Below are positions 50,783 to 58,199 of a stretch of DNA of 64,000 nt, piece after piece. Where the stretch lies: positions 1 to 64,000 of the forward strand of contig JAJEDN010000027.1 in NCBI GenBank assembly GCA_022821495.1. The letters run 5' to 3'. Source of the DNA: Candidatus Poribacteria bacterium. GTDB lineage: Bacteria; Poribacteria; WGA-4E; WGA-3G. Below the pieces are notes generated by a model that was not told the DNA's origin, did no database searches, and saw nothing but the letters and a program-made list of their open reading frames with translations. How positions within the stretch are numbered: position 1 is the first letter of the stretch; each line of letters opens with the position of its first letter. The translations under genes and the position numbers were made by a program.

Positions 50783-51051
50783 GACTATGCTAGGTGGGGA
50801 GGTAGCGGTGCCCTGTATCTGCAATCCGCTAAAGCAGGACTGAATCCCCAGTACGCGGCCTGTTTCTGTGGGGTCTGTCCCACGTACGTGGTGTTGAGAG
50901 TTGGGTCTTGAGCAACGAGTGCTTGTTGAACCCCGTCAGGTCCGGAAGGAAGCAGCGGTAAATAAGTTACGCGTGTGACGCAAGGGTGCCTGACTTGAGC
51001 TAACGGCGCGGGCAACGCTTGGAGAAGTTTGTCAACACTGGGTGCATAGTC
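50783..51051 (+). ncRNA. ffs: large bacterial SRP RNA with Alu domain
   Basis: The SRP signature GTCAGGTCCGGAAGGAAGCA lies at about 50934-50955, with the GGAA tetraloop that binds Ffh. The 5' part GCTAGGTGGGGAGGTAGCGG is the Alu-domain start. GACTATGC (50783-50790) pairs exactly with GCATAGTC (51044-51051), which defines a closed 269-nt RNA; a TCTTTT tract follows. This is the long (6S/scRNA) type, not the ~110-nt E. coli 4.5S. It targets membrane and secretory proteins with Ffh and FtsY. Confidence 0.92.
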
Positions 51052-51123
51052 ATCTTTTCGGCATATCAACGGAACTGACTACCTCTCATCCCCGAATTCA
51101 AGTCATACAAGAAGGATTGCGCG

Positions 51124-52914
51124 ATGTCTTACGAAGTTCTCGCCCAAAAATGGCGTCCCCAAAATTTCAGCGACGTTGTAGGACAAGAACACGTTACCAC
51201 CACGCTAAAAAACCAGATTTTGTCTGAACGTATCGGACACGCCTATCTTTTCTGGGGACCCCGCGGCACTGGGAAAACCACCGTCGCTCGTATCCTTGCC
51301 AAAGCCGTTAACTGCCCCAACCGCATTCAAGAAACCGATTTTGATGCTATCAAGACCGCAGAACCTTGCAATAAATGCCAATTCTGTGAAGACATCTCAC
51401 AAGGGAGATCCCTTGATGTATTTGAGATGGATGCCGCCTCCAACCGCGGTATTGATACTATCCGGGACCTCCGTGAAAACGTCAAACTCTCTCCTGCGAC
51501 CTGCACCTATAAAATCTATATTATAGATGAAGTGCACATGCTCTCAACAGAGGCGTTCAATGCCTTGCTCAAAACGCTTGAAGAACCGCCGTCACATGTC
51601 ATGTTCATCATGGCAACGACGGAACATGCCAAAATCCCAAAGACGATCAGTTCTCGCTGCCAAGACTTCGATTTCCGTCATCTCGAAGATGAAAAGATAG
51701 TTGAACGCTTGCAGCTAATCGCCAAAGAGGAAACGATTTCAGCGAATTCGGATGTACTCACACTCATTACCCGTCAATCTGAGGGGTGCCTACGGGACGC
51801 TGAAAATCTGCTCGAACGCCTTATCTCCTCGGCGGGGAAGGAGCTGACAATTGAGGCTGTCGAGCAAATTATTGGGCTGAGTTCCAGTTCGCTTCTCCGA
51901 GCATTGACAGACGCGCTTATCGAAAGAAATCTCGCAAAAAGCCTAAAAACGCTAAACAATTTAACGAAACAAGGAACAGACCTATCACAATGTTTGGATC
52001 AGCTGATTGGCTACTTTCGGGATCTTCGGCTTTTAGCAATCGATGACAACTTAAGCGAATTGATCCAGAGTCCCCAATCAGATGTGCCAGAACTCAAACA
52101 GAAAGCTGAGCAGCTGTCGGTAAATCGGCTATCACGGATTATCAAAATTTTGATGCATGCTGACCGTGATATTAAACAGTATGGTTACCCACAACTGCAG
52201 TTAGAAGCCGCACTCATCCAACTTAACTCACTTGAAGAGGGTATCCCACTTCAAGAAATCGTTGACAAACTGTCCGCATTAGAACAGAAGTTTGACGCGG
52301 CAGGAATTTCCATCACACCACAGCAGCAACCCCCACCGTCAGGTACGAATCCATCTGACAGACAAACGACATCCTCGCAACCGTCTTTCTCAACAAGCCG
52401 AGAGTCCGTTATTTCAAATCCGACCGATTCAGGAAAGGATATCGCGGACACACAATATGATGAACAAGATGCAACTTTTGCCGCATCAACGCCAAACACG
52501 CCAACTGCTTCGACGATGCCACGAGGGGCCCAAGACCTCGCAGACCTTCCTTCATTTTGGGACGACGTAAAATCACAGCTGCCTATGAAACTCAAATACG
52601 GTTTGTTAGATGGCTCTGTTCCGTCTGTGAACGGTACAGATACAGTTAAAATTTCATGTTCACCGACAAACCTCTCAATCGTCACGGATGAAGACAAGAA
52701 AATTATAGCCGACGCGCTAACACAGATCGTAGGAATGCCCGTGAAAATTGAGTTGGCTGCCTTAGATACCGTACCAGAATCAGCATCTTCTGAAGATGCA
52801 ACCGAAAAAGGAAAACGAAAAACACCGCTCATGCGGAGAATTGAAGCCCAAGACGATCCGCAGCTCAAAACTGCCCTTGAACTTTTTGATGCTACAGTCT
52901 TGGAAACTCAATAA
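51124..52914 (+). CDS. dnaX: DNA polymerase III gamma/tau subunit
   Basis: The 596-residue clamp-loader ATPase joins the polymerase and opens the beta clamp. Motifs: Walker A GPRGTGKTT (45-53), zinc Cys64, Cys82, Cys85, Cys88, DEVH (135-138), and SSRC sensor. Residues about 370-480 are a disordered Ser/Thr/Pro/Gln linker, and 490-596 a small C-terminal domain as in tau. Length fits. AGAAGGA precedes the ATG. dnaX-ybaB-recR directly after tRNA/SRP RNA is a gene order familiar from Firmicutes. Confidence 0.96.
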   Translation: MSYEVLAQKWRPQNFSDVVGQEHVTTTLKNQILSERIGHAYLFWGPRGTGKTTVARILAKAVNCPNRIQETDFDAIKTAEPCNKCQFCEDISQGRSLDVFEMDAASNRGIDTIRDLRENVKLSPATCTYKIYIIDEVHMLSTEAFNALLKTLEEPPSHVMFIMATTEHAKIPKTISSRCQDFDFRHLEDEKIVERLQLIAKEETISANSDVLTLITRQSEGCLRDAENLLERLISSAGKELTIEAVEQIIGLSSSSLLRALTDALIERNLAKSLKTLNNLTKQGTDLSQCLDQLIGYFRDLRLLAIDDNLSELIQSPQSDVPELKQKAEQLSVNRLSRIIKILMHADRDIKQYGYPQLQLEAALIQLNSLEEGIPLQEIVDKLSALEQKFDAAGISITPQQQPPPSGTNPSDRQTTSSQPSFSTSRESVISNPTDSGKDIADTQYDEQDATFAASTPNTPTASTMPRGAQDLADLPSFWDDVKSQLPMKLKYGLLDGSVPSVNGTDTVKISCSPTNLSIVTDEDKKIIADALTQIVGMPVKIELAALDTVPESASSEDATEKGKRKTPLMRRIEAQDDPQLKTALELFDATVLETQ

Positions 52915-53050
52915 TTGCTGCTTTCCAAATAGGAAAGTGTTAGAATTAGCAGCGAAAACATAGCCTGCAACAACGGCAGCAGGCGAGTCTACGGAGAGGC
53001 ACTCTGAAATCATAGACCTACCTCACCGAACCGCAAGGAAAGTTAAAAAT

Positions 53051-53359
53051 ATGAAAATGAATGACCTAATGAAACAGGCACAACAAATGCAAAAACGGAT
53101 GCTTGAAATCCGAGAAGAACTCGCAAATCGGACCGTTGAAGCAACTGTCGGGGGTGGGATGGTAACCGCTGTTGTTAATGGACAACAGGAAGTTATTTCC
53201 CTCCGAATTACGCCAGAAGTCGTCGATCCAGAAGATACTGAGATGCTTGAAGACTTAGTTGTTGCAGCCGTCAATGAGGCATTGCAACAATCACAAGAAT
53301 TGATGTCCGCGGAAATGAGCAAATTGACTGGCGGTATTAAAATTCCGGGACTCCCGTAA
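53051..53359 (+). CDS. ybaB: YbaB/EbfC nucleoid-associated protein
   Basis: A 102-residue DNA-binding tweezer protein of the YbaB/EbfC family. It begins with a helix MKMNDLMKQAQQMQKRM, then VEATVGGGMVTAVVNG and the second helix (DLVVAAVNEALQQSQELM), all standard. It probably coats DNA and may help RecR. AAGGAAAG precedes ATG 53051. Lies between dnaX and recR. Confidence 0.95.
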   Translation: MKMNDLMKQAQQMQKRMLEIREELANRTVEATVGGGMVTAVVNGQQEVISLRITPEVVDPEDTEMLEDLVVAAVNEALQQSQELMSAEMSKLTGGIKIPGLP

Positions 53360-53428
53360 CGAGAATCATAAGCAGCATAACTTTACGCGCGTTGTCCGCT
53401 CTACTACGGGAATTAGCACAGGAAATCC

Positions 53429-54043
53429 ATGCAAGAATACCCGAAACCGCTTGCGAAACTTATTACCGAACTCCAAAAGCTACCGACGATCGGTCAAAAA
53501 ACAGCGCAACGTTTAGCATTTTTTATGCTAAAGTTACCTGACACTGAAACTGCTCAAATCGCGGAAGCCATTGCGGAGGTGAAACAACAACTCTCTTACT
53601 GTGACGTGTGTGGTGCCATTACTGATACGAACCCGTGCTATATCTGTACCAATCCACGTCGCGATCAACGGGTAATTTGTGTTGTTGAAGAGTCGGACGA
53701 TCTTTGGGCAATTGAGAGGACTAACGGCTATACCGGACTATACCATGTACTCGGTGGCGTTTTATCACCATTAGATGGGACAGGTCCCGATGAACTCGGA
53801 ATTAACACACTCTTTCAAAGAATCCGAGAATCCGCCGCAAACGCGCAGCCAGTGCAAGAGGTCATCCTCGCAACGAATTGGACAACAGAAGGGCAAGCAA
53901 CGGCACTTTATCTCATACAACACTTGGAAACGTTTGAAGTCACAGTCACCCGAATCGCTCACGGTATTCCTGTTGGCGGAGATTTGGAATACATTGATGA
54001 GGTGACCCTGGCAAAAGCACTCGAAGGCAGGCGAAGAGCTTAA
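53429..54043 (+). CDS. recR: recombination mediator RecR
   Basis: The 204-residue protein works with RecO and RecF in gap repair. N-terminal HhH (LPTIGQKTAQRLAF), zinc finger Cys58, Cys61, Cys70, Cys73 (CDVCGAITDTNPCYIC), and Toprim (VICVVEESDD, Glu87; GVLSPLDGTGPDE). C-terminal Walker-like GDLEYID is present. AGGAAATCC lies before the ATG. Its stop is immediately followed by the ATG of the M28 peptidase gene. Confidence 0.96.
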   Translation: MQEYPKPLAKLITELQKLPTIGQKTAQRLAFFMLKLPDTETAQIAEAIAEVKQQLSYCDVCGAITDTNPCYICTNPRRDQRVICVVEESDDLWAIERTNGYTGLYHVLGGVLSPLDGTGPDELGINTLFQRIRESAANAQPVQEVILATNWTTEGQATALYLIQHLETFEVTVTRIAHGIPVGGDLEYIDEVTLAKALEGRRRA

Positions 54044-55036
54044 ATGAAAAAACGGCGGCTTGTTTCAGTTTTAATCATTCTGTTCTGTAGTGTGTTCAGT
54101 ATCGCTTGTAAGGTGGCAGATTCAGAAAACCGAAACGCCGAAGTAAAAAACGCGACCGACGCTATTAGTGCTACAGCCCGTCAAGCGAATGTAATCTTTA
54201 ATGCACAGCGTGCGTTTACAATATTAGAAAAACAGTGTGAATTCGGGCCGAGACCGCCAGGATCAAAGGCACATACCGAAACACAGAATTATCTATTTAA
54301 AGAACTTCAGAAATACGCAGACAATGTCGTCCTTCAACCGCATACGTACAAGGCAGAAACCGAAATACTCCACTTGAATAATATCTTGGCGGAGTTCGGA
54401 CCAGGGACCCCACCCGTTACGGGGAACGGGCAGAACGGAGAAACAATTCTACTCGCAGCACATTGGGATACGCGCCCATTCGCAGACCACGATCCAAAAC
54501 CAGAAAATCAGGATAAACCGATCCTCGGTGCAAACGATGGCGCTTCCGGCGTTGCTGTACTTCTCGAAATTGCCAGAGTATTAAAGGAACAGCCACCACC
54601 ACGGCGAGTTGTTATTGCCCTCTTCGATGGTGAGGATTACGGCAGATCTATCAACGATATGTTTATCGGTTCCCGATTTTTTGCCCAGAACCTCGGAAAA
54701 TGGAAACCAGACTACGGAATCCTGTTAGACATGGTCGGCGACAAAGATTTGGCATTACCAATAGAACGATATTCTTGGGAGGCGAACCCTGCCTTTACTG
54801 AGGCAATATGGAATCGAGCGATAACACTCGGGTTAGCACCTTTTCAACAACGCTTGGGGCAGGCAATTATGGATGATCATGTCCCTTTAATCAAAGTCGG
54901 AATACCGATGGTTAATATCATCGACTTTACTTATCCATATTGGCACACAATTGAAGATACCGTCGACAAATGTAGTCCTAAGAGTTTAGAGGTCGTCGCT
55001 ACACTCGTTATCAGCATTGTTTACGACGGACTATAG
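54044..55036 (+). CDS. M28-family peptidase / glutaminyl-cyclase-like lipoprotein
   Basis: A 330-residue exported zinc enzyme with a lipobox-like SIAC (Cys22). Zinc ligands: His140 and Asp142 (AAHWDTRPF), Asp165 (GANDGASG), Glu in DGEDYG, and a C-terminal His (PYWHTIEDT). The arrangement and EFGPRPPGSKAHTET start resemble glutaminyl-peptide cyclotransferases and aminopeptidases. The ATG begins directly after the recR TAA, so translation is likely coupled. A family B element follows. Confidence 0.88.
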   Translation: MKKRRLVSVLIILFCSVFSIACKVADSENRNAEVKNATDAISATARQANVIFNAQRAFTILEKQCEFGPRPPGSKAHTETQNYLFKELQKYADNVVLQPHTYKAETEILHLNNILAEFGPGTPPVTGNGQNGETILLAAHWDTRPFADHDPKPENQDKPILGANDGASGVAVLLEIARVLKEQPPPRRVVIALFDGEDYGRSINDMFIGSRFFAQNLGKWKPDYGILLDMVGDKDLALPIERYSWEANPAFTEAIWNRAITLGLAPFQQRLGQAIMDDHVPLIKVGIPMVNIIDFTYPYWHTIEDTVDKCSPKSLEVVATLVISIVYDGL

Positions 55037-55039
55037 AAT

Positions 55040-55140
55040 AGTTATCAATGGTCAGTAGCTGTCAGTTATCAGGGCAATTTTTCTACGAAAAAGGCGTACT
55101 CGCCGTACTGACAACTACTCCGTCTGATAACTGACAACTA
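55040..55140. repeat. family B inverted-repeat element
   Basis: TAGCTGTCAGTTATCAG (55056-55072) and CTGATAACTGACAACTA (55124-55140) are inverted copies with one mismatch. They flank a short T-rich interior between the M28 and mnmG genes. The mnmG ATG at 55146 lies just outside. Confidence 0.7.
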
Positions 55141-55145
55141 AAAAA

Positions 55146-57023
55146 ATGAATACCTATCAAAAACATTACGACGTTATTGTTGTCGGGGCAGGACACGCAG
55201 GTTGCGAAGCCGCACTCGCCGCTGCGCGAATGGGCTGCGAAACCCTTATCGTCACTATTAATCTCGATACTATCGCCAAGATGTCTTGCAACCCCGCTAT
55301 CGGTGGACTCGCTAAAGGGCACCTTGTTAAAGAGATAGATGCACTCGGCGGCGAGATGGGAAAAAATATTGACAAGACCGGGATTCAATTTCGACGCTTG
55401 AATACGAAAAAAGGACCCGCCGTGCGTTCGAGCCGCGCCCAAGCCGATAAAAAGGCGTACCAAGATGAAATGAAACGCGTCTTGGAAACAGAGGAAAAAC
55501 TTGACATCAAACAGGTGTTGGTTGAAGAACTCCTCGTAGAAAATGGAAAGTGCATCGGAATCCTGAGTCAGACACAAACCGCCTATTTCGGAGATACCGT
55601 AATTCTGACAACGGGAACTTTCCTAAAAGGCATTATCCATATCGGTGATGTCTCATATAGTGCTGGCAGGGCAGGTGAGTCTTCCGCTGAGAAACTCTCA
55701 GAGAGTTTTCTCAGCCTTGGGTTCGAGATTGGTAGGCTTAAAACCGGTACGCCACCGCGGGTCAATGCACATTCAATTGACTTCAACCAGATGGAACTTC
55801 AACCGGGTGATGAAAATCCGCTGCCTTTCTCATTCACAACTGAACGAATCACACAGTCCCAGCTCCCGTGTTACCTAACTTACACGAATGAGAAGACGCA
55901 CGATGTCATTCGCGAGAACCTTCACCGTTCAGCAATGTACAGCGGCCGCATTGTCGGCATTGGTCCCCGTTATTGTCCGTCAATTGAGGATAAAGTCGTC
56001 CGCTTTTCAGAAAAAACTGAACATCAAGTCTTTGTGGAACCAGAGGGACGAGACACCGATGAAATTTACTTGAACGGGATCTCCGCAAGCCTTCCTGAAG
56101 ATGTACAGGTAAAGATGGTGCATAGCATCAAAGGGTTAGAGAACGCTGAGATTATGCGCTTCGGATACGCCGTAGAATACGATTTCGCACCCGCAACACA
56201 ATTACAACCAACACTTGAAACAAAAAGTGTCCCGGGTCTCTATTTTGCGGGACAACTCAACGGCACCACAGGATACGAGGAAGCCGCTGCCCAAGGGCTT
56301 ATGGCTGGCATCAACGCCGCTTTAAAGGTTAAAGACGAACAACCGCTTGTTTTAGATCGAGCACAGGCATACATAGGCGTGCTTATCGACGATTTGGTTA
56401 CGTTGGATATCCGTGAGCCTTACCGTATGTTCACATCTCGCGCTGAATATAGGTTAGCATTACGGGAGGATAACGCCGATTTGCGACTGACCGAAATCGG
56501 TAGACAGGTTGGGTTGGTTGATGGTGATAGATACCGCCAATTTCAAAAGAAAGCAGCTCGCATCGAAGCAGAATTGGAACGGTTACAGGGAACACTTCTT
56601 AAACCGACCGCAGCAACTGTCGATAGTTTGGAAAATATCGTTGAGACAGGTGAACTCAAGCAACCTACATCGTTGGCAGACCTTTTGAAGCGTCCAGAAC
56701 TTTGTTATGAACATATAGCACAAATCGTACCGCCCGCTGAGATGCTACCACCACCAGTGACGGAGCAAGTAGAGATCCAAATTAAATATGACGGATATAT
56801 CCAACGACAGCAGCGACAGATTCACCAATTTAAGAGATTGGAAAATTTTCAGATTCCAGACACATTTGACTATACCAACGTTCACGGACTAAAGACAGAG
56901 GCGCGAGAGAAACTCGCAAAGATTCGTCCCGCCTCTATTGGGCAAGCATCGCGACTGCCGGGTGTTTCGCCAGCCGACATTTCGATCTTGACAGTGATGC
57001 TGCACCAACAGAGAGCGCAGTAA
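55146..57023 (+). CDS. mnmG: tRNA uridine-5-carboxymethylaminomethyl(34) enzyme MnmG
   Basis: The 625-residue FAD enzyme, with MnmE, modifies U34 of tRNAs reading NNA/NNG codons. FAD motif VGAGHAGCEAALAAA (14-28), MSCNPAIGGLAKGHL, RRLNTKKGPAVR, and LYFAGQLNGTTGYEEAAAQG are diagnostic. Length is exact. Start ATG 55146, weak ribosome site. mnmE and rnpA are absent; rsmG follows 13 bp later, the classical gidA-gidB pair. Confidence 0.97.
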   Translation: MNTYQKHYDVIVVGAGHAGCEAALAAARMGCETLIVTINLDTIAKMSCNPAIGGLAKGHLVKEIDALGGEMGKNIDKTGIQFRRLNTKKGPAVRSSRAQADKKAYQDEMKRVLETEEKLDIKQVLVEELLVENGKCIGILSQTQTAYFGDTVILTTGTFLKGIIHIGDVSYSAGRAGESSAEKLSESFLSLGFEIGRLKTGTPPRVNAHSIDFNQMELQPGDENPLPFSFTTERITQSQLPCYLTYTNEKTHDVIRENLHRSAMYSGRIVGIGPRYCPSIEDKVVRFSEKTEHQVFVEPEGRDTDEIYLNGISASLPEDVQVKMVHSIKGLENAEIMRFGYAVEYDFAPATQLQPTLETKSVPGLYFAGQLNGTTGYEEAAAQGLMAGINAALKVKDEQPLVLDRAQAYIGVLIDDLVTLDIREPYRMFTSRAEYRLALREDNADLRLTEIGRQVGLVDGDRYRQFQKKAARIEAELERLQGTLLKPTAATVDSLENIVETGELKQPTSLADLLKRPELCYEHIAQIVPPAEMLPPPVTEQVEIQIKYDGYIQRQQRQIHQFKRLENFQIPDTFDYTNVHGLKTEAREKLAKIRPASIGQASRLPGVSPADISILTVMLHQQRAQ

Positions 57024-57036
57024 TTTAGCAAAGTAC

Positions 57037-57699
57037 ATGCACGCCTTAAAAGAGACGTTTGATCAGCATGGATTTCCTTTAACGAAGCATCAGGTAACAC
57101 AGTTTGACCGATACCGCACCGAACTGCTTCGCTGGAATAAACACGTCAATCTGACTGCAATTACGGATGAGAGCGAGATTATTCATAAACATTTTCTTGA
57201 TTCGTTGAGCGTCTTAGAACATATTTCACTGAAAAGCGGCGATGCTGTGATTGATGTCGGAACAGGTGCTGGATTTCCAGGAATTGCCCTGAAAATTTAT
57301 GTGCCAAATATTCGGCTAACGCTTGTTGAAGCCTCAAAAAAGAAAGGAAGTTTCCTAAAATTTCTGATCCTACAACTGAATCTTCATCAACAAGCAAACA
57401 CTGAAGTCCTGACTGAACGTGCGGAAGTTTGTGCCCGAGACCCGAATCGCGTTGGCATCTATGATTGGGTTTTCACCCGTTACGTCGCAACTATTCGGGA
57501 TTCTGCGGCGTATTGTCTACCGTTCCTAAAATCAACAGGAAAGTGGGTAGCTTATAAGTCTGGAGAAGAAATAATTGATAGTGAAATTAACAACAGCACC
57601 GCGCCCCTAAGGGCGCTCGGTGGGTGTGTTGAAACTGTTTTTACCAATTCAAAACGCAATCGAGGCTACGTTGTGATGCACCGTGTTGAAGCAAAGTAA
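57037..57699 (+). CDS. rsmG: 16S rRNA (guanine-N7) methyltransferase RsmG
   Basis: The 220-residue enzyme methylates G527 of 16S rRNA. SAM motif DVGTGAGFPG (73-82), then LTLVEASKKKGSFLKF and WVFTRYVA are family signatures. N-terminal helix with NKHVNLTAITD. A family A element begins eight bases after the stop. Very likely co-transcribed with mnmG. Confidence 0.96.
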   Translation: MHALKETFDQHGFPLTKHQVTQFDRYRTELLRWNKHVNLTAITDESEIIHKHFLDSLSVLEHISLKSGDAVIDVGTGAGFPGIALKIYVPNIRLTLVEASKKKGSFLKFLILQLNLHQQANTEVLTERAEVCARDPNRVGIYDWVFTRYVATIRDSAAYCLPFLKSTGKWVAYKSGEEIIDSEINNSTAPLRALGGCVETVFTNSKRNRGYVVMHRVEAK

Positions 57700-57706
57700 C
57701 AAAAGC

Positions 57707-57769
57707 AGGACTTACGCAATTTATCTTCGTCCGATTCTGTTCCACAGGATGGCTTGATATGTAAGTCCT
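57707..57769. repeat. minimal family A element
   Basis: AGGACTTACGCA and GTAAGTCCT, ends only 63 bp apart, with a plain T-rich interior instead of a hairpin cassette. It lies between rsmG and the first STAS gene. Confidence 0.7.
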
Positions 57770-57812
57770 AAAAAGGACAGAAGCGTAAAGAAAAATACTA
57801 AGGATAAGTCTT

Positions 57813-58151
57813 ATGAATTTTGAGACAACAATCGAGGTGGGCGATATCTCCACCCTTTATGTAGAAGGTAAGATTCTTGGAAATGCTACTGATGTTTTTC
57901 GCAAGGCAATGGAATTCCAACTTCAAACGGGGCGCGATAAATTAGTCGTTGATTTAACGAGCGTTCCGTTAATCGACAGTAGTGCGTTGGGCGCAATTGT
58001 GACGACCTTAAAATGCTGTCAGCAATCAGGTGGAAAACTGGTTTTGCTCAACCCGCAGAAAGCAGTTCAAGAAGTCTTGGAGGTAACCCAGCTCGCGACG
58101 GTTATTGAAATTTACGATACGGAGGAGGCCGCGCGCGCCGCTTTCATGTAA
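57813..58151 (+). CDS. STAS-domain anti-sigma factor antagonist 1
   Basis: A 112-residue single STAS domain. The phosphorylation loop is IDSSALG (54-60), with Ser56 or Ser57 as the site that an RsbW-type kinase would phosphorylate. The rest, KLVVDLTSVPL and GGKLVLLNPQ, is the SpoIIAA/RsbV strand and helix pattern. Unphosphorylated it would release a sigma factor or other partner from the kinase. AGGATAAG precedes the ATG. It opens a cascade with the genes at 58200, 60739, 62132 and 63045. Confidence 0.92.
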   Translation: MNFETTIEVGDISTLYVEGKILGNATDVFRKAMEFQLQTGRDKLVVDLTSVPLIDSSALGAIVTTLKCCQQSGGKLVLLNPQKAVQEVLEVTQLATVIEIYDTEEAARAAFM

Positions 58152-58199
58152 CAGCAAAAACAGGAAATCAGGGACACATCTTGTAGCGTTTGGTTAAAG

